Assembly: GCA_004151065.3 (NCBI GenBank)
Contig: NWUY0300016035.1
Span: 33,037 to 45,807 of the forward strand
From: Larix sibirica
Lineage: Eukaryota > Streptophyta > Pinopsida > Pinales > Pinaceae
Direction: 5' to 3'
DNA length: 12,771 bases
The notes under the pieces were generated by a model. That model saw only the letters and a program-made list of their open reading frames with translations, did not search any database and was not told where the DNA came from. Positions 1-8,229 of the stretch are shown piece by piece (position 1 is the stretch's first letter; each line of letters opens with the position of its first letter). Both the position numbers and the translations under genes were made by a program.

Positions 1-30
1 GTTCTCAAAGACCTCTTCCACTCAGCCTGA

Positions 31-89
31 GTGATGACGATCAATGTAATTTCGTACTCTTAAGGATGAAATGAAATTACGCTTTTTTT
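31..89 (+). other. Small inverted repeat followed by T7, with a box C-like motif
   Basis: GTGATGA at 31-37 matches the box C consensus (RTGATGA) of C/D snoRNAs. GTAATTTC (46-53) and GAAATTAC (73-80) form a perfect 8-bp inverted repeat with a 19-nt loop, and seven T residues follow at 83-89. A hairpin before a T run could be a Pol III-type 3' end. No CTGA box D lies at the expected distance downstream; the only CTGA (27-30) comes before the box C-like motif. A small RNA gene is therefore not supported, and chance in AT-rich DNA is the simpler explanation. Confidence 0.2.
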
Positions 90-619
90 CGAGGAAAAAA
101 AACTAAATAGTCAGCTATGGATTGAAGTTCAAATTTTTAGTAGACTAAATGGTGAGTAGGTCGGTTCTATGAGTAGAGACATGCCCGATCTTTCAAATAA
201 GCAAAAAAGAAAAAAAAAATAGAAACTTCCTAATCAGGGCACAAAAAAAAACTTTTTTGAAAATTTCTATAAAATTATTTTTAATTTTTTTTCCCTGTTT
301 ATCCAATCTCTATTTCCATAATATAGGACCAATCAAAAAAACAATCTTATTAAAATTAAAATAAATATTAAAAATACCAAAAATAACTAAAACATTAGTA
401 ACACTTTACACTTTTAGAAATATTAAAAATACCTGCATAAAAATAATAGAAAAAAGATGGAAACAATAGTCTTGCTTAAGGCAACGACTACAAACACCTA
501 TCATTTCTCATAAAATATAAATTCACATAAATATGAAGAAATATATAAAGTTGCATATGTATTTCTCAGCCGTCATTTCTCATATAAATCCTACATCGTT
601 TTTTATAAAATAATTATGG

Positions 620-637
620 TTATTATTATTATTATTA
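620..637. repeat. TTA trinucleotide microsatellite
   Basis: Six uninterrupted TTA units sit in an AT-rich background. This is a simple sequence repeat with no sign of function. Confidence 0.85.
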
Positions 638-1062
638 AATTATTAATATAATTTTTCATAAAATATGAATCTAAAAATGGATATATTCATACATTATGTT
701 TCACAAAATAATATTAGTTATTATTTTTTAATTACAGCAGTAATTGGTTATATTCATTATTTTTTTTCTAAAACAAGATATGAGAATGATGATAAAATAA
801 TTTAATGTACTTTATAGACACCTAGATTTATGGAAAATGGTAAATATCATTAAAAGTAATTAAATGAAGTTGCATAAATTTTAGGTCTATGATATGGAAG
901 TCTATATGGTGGTGGAACTTTGATTGATATGGAACCTTGACTATATGGTAAGGATTGTCACTCAATGGAAGAACTTGATAAGTATGGTGAGACAATTTTA
1001 CAATATGAGTTTGTAGAAAGCTTGTAGTGTAGGAGAAATATAATGGATTGTTGAACAATTGC

Positions 1063-1094
1063 TTGTTGTTGTTATTATTATATTATTATTATTA
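1063..1094. repeat. Compound TTG/TTA microsatellite
   Basis: TTG units pass into TTA/ATT units with one phase break near 1081. It resembles the tract at 620-637 but is compound and interrupted. Confidence 0.8.
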
Positions 1095-1169
1095 CTATAA
1101 ATTTGAGATGTAAAGATACCAAATAACATGATATTAAAAAAATTAAAGGAGTGAAAACTTCTACCGCAT

Positions 1170-1219
1170 ATAAGCCTTAATATATGATGATCCTAATGCC
1201 ATTGAGATTGTCTACAAAG
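1170..1219 (+). repeat. Copy A of a diverged 50-bp direct repeat
   Basis: This 50-bp stretch aligns without gaps to 1429-1478. By eye 38 of 50 positions agree. The shared words include ATAAG at the start, ATGATCCT in the middle and ACAAAG at the end. The copies are 259 bp apart. They may be two fragments of one repeat family; no family name can be given. Confidence 0.5.
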
Positions 1220-1389
1220 ATCATGGATAATGGTTGATTGGTTGCGGGTTAATTTTGGTTGCTTACTTGATCTCTCTTCCTTATTTGCGTAGTCAATGTA
1301 TGTGTGAATAAAACAAGATTACTGAAATTGGAATACACTTATCTTTTGGTCTTTCGGAATTTGTGTATATGACTATAATTTTCCTCCTA

Positions 1390-1478
1390 TCCCACATTGG
1401 TTATGAGGATTGGTTGTTGCAACAATATATAAGTCTCAATATACCATGATCCTTATACTAATAAGCATGTCCACAAAG
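1390..1478 (+). promoter_or_regulatory. LTR- or promoter-like stretch containing copy B of the 50-bp repeat
   Basis: TCCCACATTGG at 1390-1400 is followed by TATATAAG at 1426-1433, and copy B of the 50-bp repeat begins at 1429. The TCCCACATTGG-type word followed by a TATA element is common in plant LTRs and some plant promoters (general knowledge). No LTR ends, target-site duplication or downstream coding sequence are visible. It may be a fragment of a solo LTR, with weak support. Confidence 0.25.
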
Positions 1479-1559
1479 GTAGATGACCCCAAGACATATG
1501 AACATATATGTTATAACATTGAGGTTTGCTTCCACAAATAGTGGCTACAAAGTAAAAGA

Positions 1560-2039
1560 CACAAGAAGAGTGTAGGGAAATGTGCTAATTTGCATTCAAG
1601 CTTATGTGAACTCTCTTTTGGTATTGGTTTTTATTGTTTTGTGTCTTGCTTGTCTTTTGTATGCATCTTTCCTGTGTCCTTGTTGCATCGGCTTTGCTTC
1701 TCTCATGCATCCACTTTGCATCCCTTGTGTGTCCACTCTATCTACTTTGCATCTTTTTTTCTTTTTCATCTCGTGATGTTCTACTCATTGTGGGCTTGTC
1801 AACGCACTATTGTGTGCTCAAATTTAAGTTTGTATGTAGGAGTTAAGGTCATGAGAAGTTGTTCATGTATTTCCAACTTGTGCACTTGACTATACTTCTA
1901 GCTTTTTAGTATTTTCACCTTCTAAATTTTTCATTTATGCTGCATATTATAATAAGTAGAGGCATGACATCTCATCTCATGGGATTAATTAATAGTGGCA
2001 ATGGCCCCATATATCACTTCTTAGAAATTGCATTTCTCA
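1560..2039. other. Pyrimidine-rich non-coding stretch with recurring TGCATC
   Basis: Between about 1590 and 1780 the plus strand is very rich in T and C, which explains the overlapping open frames here with Leu/Phe/Ser/Cys-rich products. TGCATC recurs five times at irregular spacing (near 1662, 1685, 1705, 1716 and 1749). No domain or signal is recognisable and I do not call a gene. Confidence 0.5.
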
Positions 2040-2108
2040 TGTGTGTATGTGTCACTTAAGTATGTGAGTGCACTTGCATGGGTGTGCGAGTATGTTGTTT
2101 ATGTACAT

Positions 2109-2171
2109 GTGTGTGTTGCTTATGTGGGTCTATGGGTTAGGCGTATACATAAGCAATATAGTATCACACAC
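2109..2171. repeat. Inverted repeat with 10-bp core
   Basis: TTGCTTATGT (2116-2125) is the exact reverse complement of ACATAAGCAA (2147-2156). Outside the core, GTGTGTG (2109-2115) can pair with CACACAC (2165-2171) across an 8-nt bulge on the right arm. The loop is 21 nt. Confidence 0.6.
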
Positions 2172-2239
2172 ACATAAGTGATGCACATACCCTCATGCAC
2201 ATAAGTGATGCACATACCCTCATGCACATAAGTGATGCA
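2172..2239. repeat. 27-bp tandem repeat, 2.5 copies
   Basis: Two perfect 27-bp units (2172-2198 and 2199-2225) are followed by the first 14 bp of a third (2226-2239). Each unit starts ACATAAGTGATGCA and ends CCCTCATGC. Because 27 is a multiple of three, the minus strand shows an artificial nine-residue peptide repeat; this comes from the DNA repeat and is not evidence of a gene. Confidence 0.85.
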
Positions 2240-2293
2240 TTCATACACTTGTGCACTTGAGTGTTGATTATGTGTGGACTTGTTGTTCATACC

Positions 2294-2314
2294 GCATGAG
2301 TGATGCACTCATGC
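2294..2314. repeat. Perfect 8-bp inverted repeat, 5-nt loop
   Basis: GCATGAGT (2294-2301) and ACTCATGC (2307-2314) flank GATGC. The arms are built from the same words as the neighbouring 27-bp repeat, so this is probably a product of that repeat's turnover. Confidence 0.6.
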
Positions 2315-2339
2315 ACATAAAAGGTGATGCATGAAGCAT

Positions 2340-3059
2340 AACAAAATATAATAATTATGACTTGTATCACGATAAATGTCATGTTTTCTTTGTAAATCTT
2401 GTTGAGAAGTTTCCAATGGTGTATCATGTGCCCAAAACAAATTTTTTATCTAGGAGTTATGCTCCCAATAAGTTAATACATGATTGTGCATTATACCATG
2501 ATATAAGTTATAATTACCCTATTAACCATATATAGTCGTAGGGTAATTGTTAAGTCACTTTGCTATAGCAATTTCCCTATGAGGTGCAATGGCATGTACA
2601 TCGAACTTAACATATGGAAAGCAAAGCAAGAGTATACTAACAATACATAGATAACCAAATAAAGGTGAAAAATCTCCATTACTAGTCACTTACCAAATCA
2701 TGGAAAATGAGTTGAAGGAAAAATTAATGAGTATCAGCTCATAGCAATGTGCCTTTCATTGAATGAAATTATTTAAATCAAATCGAGGCTATTGTCAATG
2801 GTACATAGGTTTTTTTTAAAAGTCATAAATTTAATTTGTGCAATTATTTTATTTTGGTTTATATTCAACATATATTTACAATGTACCAAGTATATCAATA
2901 ATGTTTGTGCTTGTCCTTTTAATGCATTCCAGGAGTTATAAATTAAAATACCATAGGGGGAAGTTTTGTTGCTACAAAATACATGAGTATCAACATCAAA
3001 AAACATAGTTGTTGCAATGGGAAAGCATTGTGGAGAAATTTTGGATGGAAGAGTAAAGG
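2340..3059. other. Non-coding DNA downstream of the RPA1 pseudogene
   Basis: No gene is visible. The stretch lies 3' of the minus-strand RPA1 relic. A minus-strand AATAAA (2848-2853) lies about 207 bp beyond its final stop and could be an old polyadenylation signal, but this word is common in AT-rich DNA. The open frame at 2773-3006 (minus) has no recognisable domain. Confidence 0.5.
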
Positions 3060-4940
3060 TTATAGTTTTCTTGCAATTGGTTTGTCAAGGCACCCAAGTT
3101 TTCGGATTTCTTCGAGGACAAGCTTGCATGGATATGCATATGGTAGTTCCTTTAACTTGATGATGATTTATTTCAGCAACTCAACACCATTGAAAGTCTC
3201 TATCTTGATTGATAATGTGAAAAGGAAATGATGGCATGTAACCTTGGTAATGATTTATTTGATGTTGTATGGTTTAGAGGAAAGTAGGGGAAATATTTAT
3301 ATGTGATACCCATGAGTTGAGATGCAACATCATCAAAACAGTGAAGTGGCTTAGGTAGTCAATGTGGTCTGGTAGTTTAAATCTAAGTATATCATGTAGT
3401 CACATTTAGGGAAGTCAACATTGCATTTTGTGCATGCCACATGTTGTTTGTTTTTTGAGCAATTGTTTTTGTCAACTAGAAAATGGAATTTGAGGATATA
3501 TAAATAATCTAAGTTATTATTTGTTATATTAGCACGAGGGACAATCCAATCTAATTTCTTATAGGAACACATACTATTAAGCTCGACAATTATTTTGGTT
3601 TTATCAAGATAACTAGAAGAAGCATTGTAGTTTCTACTCGATGGGGAAGTAGTAGTAAAATCCTTTTCATGAAACCATGTTTTAGGTTGATGTGTTTCTT
3701 CAATAGCTGAGTTTATAAGAAAGTTGGTATTGGAGATGGTTCTTAAAGTCCTTCCATTGAATTCAATTACACGACCTCCCATGATTATGAGGATGGGGGG
3801 GTTTCTATATAATGCAATTAAGCAACTTCCCTACTTTTAGAATGGCAATGCTATCCTCATAAGGTGACATTGATGTTATAGGTTGACATGTCCTTCGAAC
3901 TAATATTTTTCCTGACAGTTTCTAATCTATCTCTTCTGTATATAGTGGATGGAGGTGAAGTGGAACTTCCCACACCAACAATGTCAACCATGGAATTGAT
4001 GGTTGTAAATTTGATTTCAATGATTGTTTTGAAGTGGAAGTTATGCAAATGAATTGTGAGAATATCCTCCAAACAATTCTCCATTATGGATGTGACAACC
4101 AAAAATATCTCCCATACATTGTTCAAATGATTGTAGTTTGTTTCTACTACCTTTGATTTTGTTGTTGGAGACAATGTACACCTCTCCAAGGTGGATTTGA
4201 CCATAAAAGGAATTTGGAAAGCATTAAAGCAAAAGACATGTATATATTGTCCATCATAGTGAATGAGGTCAAATCCAAAGGATTTCTTGGGGCATCTTTG
4301 ATTGTTGTACTTGTGGAGGGTTGGCTTTGCAATTGCACTACCTTATATGGACCAATATTTATGATAGGTACCAAGTGATCTAATGGATAAGTAGTTGTTG
4401 CAGGAGAAGTTATTGGAATTGTAAAGGAATTCAATCCAACTGAAGGAATGGGGTGGTTGAGCAAGGGGCTTTGGGTTGATGAAGAACCACTTTGAAGTTG
4501 CATTCTTTTGAAAGTAGTAGAGGGGATGGATCCCCAACTAAATCAATTTTGTGGTTGACAACTTCGATTTCGGTCACTTTACTAGTCCTAAATCAAAGAA
4601 ATTAGTTAGAAAATAGCAAATGAGAGTAGGGTGCATAGGTAAAAAAACTAAAGTATATATTTATGCAAGGGATGAAAGCAAGAGTGTAGCATATGTGGAG
4701 TATTGACGAACTTCGTAGGTGCATTTCCAGTGTTTGATGATAAAACCAAGTTGAGCTCTTAGGGTGCAACATGTGTATTGTATGAAGATGGAAGTAAAAC
4801 ATGGTGTAGGTGTATTCCGTCTAATAGAGAAAGACAATAACATGGAGTTGATGATTTCATCAAGTGGTTAGGGGTGGGTTAATTATTTGGAGGAAAGGTT
4901 GGAGATCGGTAGACCTACTAAGCACATAATAAATTGCATT
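3060..4940 (-). pseudogene. RPA1: RPA1-like pseudogene (replication protein A 70-kDa DNA-binding subunit)
   Basis: RPA1 is the large subunit of the eukaryotic RPA heterotrimer, which coats single-stranded DNA in the nucleus. Read in changing frames on the minus strand, the relic follows the family order. The N-terminal domain shows NAI (4940-4932), DLQPFLQIINPPLTT (from 4907) and SSTPCYCLSLLDG (to 4816). A linker with VTEIEVVN and LVGDPSP follows (about 4577-4530). DBD-A begins YHKYWSI (4366) and includes FGFDL and YNHLNNVWEIFL. DBD-B has SMVDIVGV, SSKDMS, GGRVIEFNGR and a TWF motif. DBD-C has KKLDWIV and a Cys cluster ending KCDYM, and the tail ends VLEEIRKLG. Span and spacing fit a family length near 610-640 residues. 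It is dead: stops occur at 4343-4345, just after NVTL (near 3857), at 3351-3353 and beyond; a frameshift lies in the C7 run at 3795-3801 and another between the two N-terminal blocks. Of the four zinc-finger Cys, the first appears lost. The linker between 4530 and 4370 is poorly conserved. A Helitron-borne RPA-like gene is an alternative, but the host-type domain order argues against it. Confidence 0.85.
4588..4690 (-). other. Probable remnant intron of the RPA1 pseudogene
   Basis: The N-terminal domain fades at about 4693 (NTPH), and similarity resumes at 4587 with TSKVTEIEVV. Directly before 4587 the minus strand reads TTTCTTTGATTTAG, a good plant 3' splice site. A CTAAC branch-point-like word (4605-4609) lies about 18 nt upstream of the AG. 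No clear GT donor is visible at the other end, so the donor may have mutated or may lie a few bases away. About 100 nt fits a short plant intron. If correct, the relic derives from a genomic copy and not from a spliced mRNA. Confidence 0.45.
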
Positions 4941-5439
4941 GTTGGTTTAGGGTGTTGCTAGTATGCCAAGATGGCACTCCCGGAAGCAAGGAATTTTCGC
5001 TACAAAGAAAGTGGGAGATGTAAAGAAAACATAAAAGTGCCATAAGAAATGGAGGAATCCTATTTTTCTATTGTCAATTTAAAAAGCGTGCAGAAGGATT
5101 ATAAAACATGCATTGTTGTAAACTCTGTTGTTGTATGGGTTAGGTAAAAACTTGTAATATACCTTAGATTCCCTTTTTTAAGCCAGGTCAAATAAATAAA
5201 GGGGTTACACAATATCAAGCCAGGATGTAGAGAGTTAGGATTCTATGAGAAACTAGCACTAGTTGTACTCGAAATTTTTACTTGTAAGGCTATATAAGGT
5301 AGGTTAGAATATTTGGAGGGAGACGAGGTATATAGGCTAGTGTGAGAGGAACCCACAACTACTTATGCCATGTTTGACTCTATAGGGATGTTATTGGCTT
5401 TACCATTTATCTTTCCCTATAACTCCTCGATTATAGCCC
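4941..5439. other. Non-coding stretch between two minus-strand relics
   Basis: This is the region 5' of the RPA1 relic and 3' of the Lys/Glu-rich relic. I see no convincing promoter, exon or repeat boundary. The words AAGCCAGG and AAGCCAGGTCAAA recur near 5181 and 5218, a minor local repeat. Confidence 0.45.
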
Positions 5440-5986
5440 TCTTTGCTCCAAGACTTTAATCCTCCTCCTTTTTTTGTTTCGTCCTTAGTTTATTTTCCCT
5501 TCTCCTCTCCAGCCCTCCTTATTGCTTCCTCTGCTACCTTTTTTGTTGTCTCTATTGTTCTTCTTTCCCCCTCCTCTATAGACTATTTTGCTATCTCTGC
5601 TATTCTCTTCAACTCCTCTTCTATAGTCCTATTTGTTGCTTCTTTTGACTCTCTTTGTATAGCCTCTTGCTTAGCATATTTATTGGATGCTTATTCTTCT
5701 ATCTTCCTTTTTACTCTAATTCTTTAGTAGACTTCTTGACTACTTCTTCTTTAACTTTTCTTTTCTCTTCTTTCTCAGTCTTAGAAGGAGAGGGTTTTAT
5801 GGTATCTTGAAGAGCTTATTCTTTTATTGGGGCTATAAAGGGTCAAAAGAGTAAAAGGTAATTGGTAATTGTCCTTTGACTTAATTTCTCCATCATTTTG
5901 TATAATTCAACTTCTTTGTTGCTACCACCCTAAAGGTGGACTAAAGATATCCCTTTTCTGTCACCAGGGTATATTACCACTATGTA
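5440..5986 (-). pseudogene. Degenerate Lys/Glu-rich coiled-coil reading frame, family unknown
   Basis: Read on the minus strand from 5986, one frame gives a coherent peptide: VIYPGDRKGISLVHL, a stop, then KEVELYKMMEKLSQR, a Leu-rich patch, and PSPSKTEKEEKRKVKEEVV. A shift of frame near 5725 then leads to KYAKQEAIQRESKEA, EEELKRIAEIAK and KKVAEEAIRRAGEEKGK, with a stop at 5490-5492. Internal stops mostly interrupt Glu/Lys-rich runs, where a GAA or AAA codon could have become TAA. The charged, Ala/Ile-spaced pattern suggests a long helix or coiled coil. The strong purine bias of this strand produces the complementary T/C-rich open frame on the plus strand (5443-5727), which I treat as a shadow. 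It may be a retroelement gag-like relic or a host gene fragment. Purine-rich low-complexity DNA can also mimic a coiled coil, although the upstream part (KEVELYKMMEKLSQ) is less biased. Confidence 0.4.
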
Positions 5987-5989
5987 CTA

Positions 5990-7410
5990 ATTAAATATTA
6001 TGAACTCTTATGTAATAATAGTCATTAGGCAATTATTATCAATGTCGTAATAATGATAAGTCATGCATTTTCCAAAGGACGTGACTTATCACTCTCTCTA
6101 CACGTATTTATATACATGTCCATTGTACTCAAGTAATCATTATGGGATATATGAATTATAAATAGTATATCATTGAGAAAATATATGTATTTGTCCTATT
6201 ATGATGGATTATGACGTGAAGTAACCTATTGGGTTGGTTTCAAAATCAATAGAGATGGGGGCATTTTTTAAAGCCAAAATAGAATTGGTTGCTAGCATTA
6301 GGGAATGGTTTTTTTTGTTAATGTATTCTGAATAAATATTGGATGGTGTCTAGAAGCTAGACAAATTAAGAACCTCACAATTCTCTATGTTTGGATATTG
6401 ATTTTGTTTTGTATCATTCTTCATTATTTAGACAGTGAGGTATTGTCCCTATACCTACATTAATAAAAAAGACACAATAAATTGATTGGTGTTACTTATA
6501 TTTTGATCTATAATAATAAGAATTCATAATAGCTTACTTGATAGTTGTATAAAGGTTGGAGAGATGATTTGCTTGATATTATATTCATTATTGATCATTC
6601 AGTGCCTTTTTTAGAAGAATATAAAATATTGTTTTAGTCATCCATCCATGTAGAATGATTGAATTCACATTATTAATAATAATAATGGAAAATATCAATT
6701 GAAGAACATAGGAGAAGGTAATTACAATTTTCCGTGATAATGACATGAGGGTTATATTAACATTGTTTAATGTAATTTGTGAGACTTTAATAACCCAAGG
6801 CATGATGTAAGCCATATTTCCCATGCTTGCATAAACAAGCAAATAAATTGTGGCAAGTAATGATATCATATTCATGCACTAGGTCATGAGTGATATGCCC
6901 CATGCATCCCTAGACCAGGCCAGTGCCATGTCCTATGAATTAGTCTCAACAATCTATTACTTTTCTCTTTTCCCTGCATAGGATTTGAAGTCACGTAGCT
7001 TTAAACCATGGAGTTTTGCAAAGCTTGACCTGTCATAAGCCATGGAGTATCATAGACCTTAACCTCTATCCTAGCCAAAAATACATGCATCTTTGTCTCT
7101 AACCTCCTATATTCTCCCATAGTTGAAATTTTTTCTAAAGTAGCTATTGAAATACAAAAGCGTAGTTAAATTATTACTAGGAGAATAGTGTTCCATAGTC
7201 ACATTGCATCACCTTTGCCTTTGTTGATGTTGTGTGTAGGAAAACCAACAATAATAATACAAATGTACAGTCAACTTAGCATAGAGGAAGACTTGCAAAA
7301 CGATAAAATTCAATAACATGGAGGCTCTCTATTAAAGCGGTAGATGATGAATTTGTGCACATAGATGAGGAAGCAAATTTCATAAAGGAAATGCTTATCA
7401 ACATAATTAT
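5990..7410. other. Non-coding stretch, no gene recognised
   Basis: Apart from the inverted repeat at 6054-6091 I see no feature. A sub-region at about 6890-7080 is somewhat richer in GC and contains CCATGGAGT twice (near 7008 and 7041), each after an AAACCATGG- or AAGCCATGG-like word. It could be part of an old interspersed repeat. The open frame at 6588-6875 (minus) is hydrophobic and Ile-rich with no recognisable domain. Confidence 0.5.
6054..6091. repeat. Perfect 10-bp inverted repeat
   Basis: TGATAAGTCA (6054-6063) is the exact reverse complement of TGACTTATCA (6082-6091), with an 18-nt loop that can add a small TCC/GGA stem. Each arm contains GATAAG, the core of plant I-box elements (family knowledge), but no gene lies nearby to be regulated. 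There is no sign of a transposon body between the arms. Confidence 0.55.
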
Positions 7411-7413
7411 AAT

Positions 7414-7513
7414 AACATATGCAATGGAGCAAGATGTCAGATGGACCATATGAGATTAAAAATACGATGAACATATACAATGTAGCAAGACATTGAATGG
7501 ATTGTATGAGACT
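7414..7513 (+). repeat. Diverged 56-bp tandem duplication
   Basis: AACATATGCAATGGAGCAAG (from 7414) and AACATATACAATGTAGCAAG (from 7470) begin two copies offset by 56 bp, alike over about 44 bp. By eye 33 of 44 positions agree and 10 of the 11 differences are transitions. The open frame across it (7310-7516, minus) is not gene-like. Confidence 0.6.
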
Positions 7514-7564
7514 CAATAAGGGACTTCCTTGGAATTTGATTTCTTAGTGAGGAGGTGTCCATAG

Positions 7565-7582
7565 TCTCTCTTTCTCTCTCTC
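7565..7582 (+). repeat. CT dinucleotide microsatellite
   Basis: An imperfect TC/CT run with one extra T, just upstream of the GAACTTATAAA repeats. Confidence 0.75.
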
Positions 7583-7590
7583 AATTTAGG

Positions 7591-7675
7591 TTTGAACTTA
7601 TAAAGTTCAGATGTGAACTTATAAATTTCAGTTCAGATGTGAACTTATAAATTTCAGATGTGGACTTATAAATTT
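7591..7675 (+). repeat. Short tandem repeats of a GAACTTATAAA-type unit
   Basis: Four diverged copies of a unit of about 21-26 bp, centred on TG(A/G)ACTTATAAA followed by (G/T)TTCAG. The first copy contains GAACTTATAAAGTTC (7594-7608), a 6-bp palindrome around ATA. One copy carries an extra TTCAG, a sign of replication slippage. Confidence 0.7.
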
Positions 7676-7797
7676 TATGGTGAAAACAAAGGTTACAAAA
7701 TCTTTATACACATAATTTAAAATTCTATACTTAATATTTAATCTTTAATTAAGAAATTTGTCAAAACATTAAAATTTTCGTAATTAAATTATCAAAA

Positions 7798-8113
7798 TTT
7801 AAATTATTAGTACCTTTTTTACCTAGAAAATTCGTTAGCCAAGTATGAGAAACATGATTATTTAAAATGAAAATCATTTTGAATGTAAAAAAATTGAATA
7901 TTTCTTATTTCTTAATTTTAAATAGATTTAATCTAGTTACATCAACTTAAGATTTAAATTATTATTACCTTTTAACCTAGAATAGAGTTATAGAATTCGT
8001 TAGAAGTATGAGAAATATGATGAAATATTTAAAATGAAAATCATTTTGAATGTAAAAAAATTGAATTTCTTATTTCTTAGTTTTAAATAGATTTAATCTA
8101 GTTATACCAACTT
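7798..8113 (+). repeat. Diverged tandem duplication of about 155 bp
   Basis: Copy 1 is 7798-7948 and copy 2 is 7953-8113. Both begin TTTAAATTATTA and end with TAGATTTAATCTAGTTA followed by CAACTT. Both contain AAAATGA-AAA-TCATTTT, a 7-bp inverted repeat (7864-7880 in copy 1). Copy 2 has an extra segment of about 11 bp near 7990 and copy 1 an extra TAT near 7900. The copies are very AT-rich and non-coding. Neither shows transposon ends. Confidence 0.75.
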
Positions 8114-8229
8114 TTAATTGGGTTAAAATAAGAATAAAAAAATGTCTTACGAACTATTGTTTATGTATAACTATAAATTCATGTGGGTTTGAGGGTAAGA
8201 GTCAATGATGGGGCCTTACAGCTGACCTG

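Larger units (their letters stand above)
90..1160. other. AT-rich non-coding stretch
   Basis: No gene is visible on either strand. The stretch is dominated by A and T runs and TTA microsatellites. Between about 890 and 990 the word TATGG recurs about five times (for example in GATATGGAAG and TATATGGTGG), giving a weak internal repetition with no clear unit length. The one longer open frame here (828-1058, minus) is His/Ile/Leu-rich with no recognisable domain. Confidence 0.6.
2040..2335. repeat. GT/CA-rich low-complexity block
   Basis: The left part (about 2040-2130) is rich in GTGTG and TATGTG; the right part (about 2160-2335) is rich in CACAC, CATAAGTG and GATGCA. The two halves are roughly complementary, so the block can fold back on itself. 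It contains the 27-bp tandem repeat and the two inverted repeats listed separately. Diverged copies of the words CTCATGCACATAA and GTGATGCA continue to about 2335. Confidence 0.6.

Noticed and set aside
31-130. C/D box snoRNA
   Set aside because: The box C-like word lacks a downstream box D (CTGA) and flanking terminal stem.
1582-1889. Overlapping plus-strand open frames of 64-99 codons
   Set aside because: They arise from a T/C-rich tract and give Leu/Phe/Ser/Cys-rich peptides in three frames at once, with no domain.
2120-2308. Minus-strand frame with a nine-residue peptide repeat
   Set aside because: The repeat is the 27-bp DNA tandem read in frame; there is no other coding sign.
2040-2335. 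CRISPR array
   Set aside because: The 27-bp units are directly adjacent with no spacers, and the context is a plant genome.
2983-3231. Plus-strand frame of 82 codons
   Set aside because: It lies antisense to the C-terminal end of the RPA1 relic and is a shadow.
4343-4537. Minus-strand frame of 64 codons over the RPA1 linker
   Set aside because: It is part of the RPA1 relic in one of its shifted frames, not a separate gene.
3060-4940. Helitron origin for the RPA1-like sequence
   Set aside because: No Rep/helicase sequence or Helitron ends were recognised nearby, and the relic follows host RPA1 from N-terminal domain to C-terminal tail; it remains a possibility to test.
5443-5727. Plus-strand frame of 94 codons, hydrophobic and Ser-rich
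   Set aside because: It is the complement of a purine-rich minus-strand reading frame that makes a more protein-like peptide.
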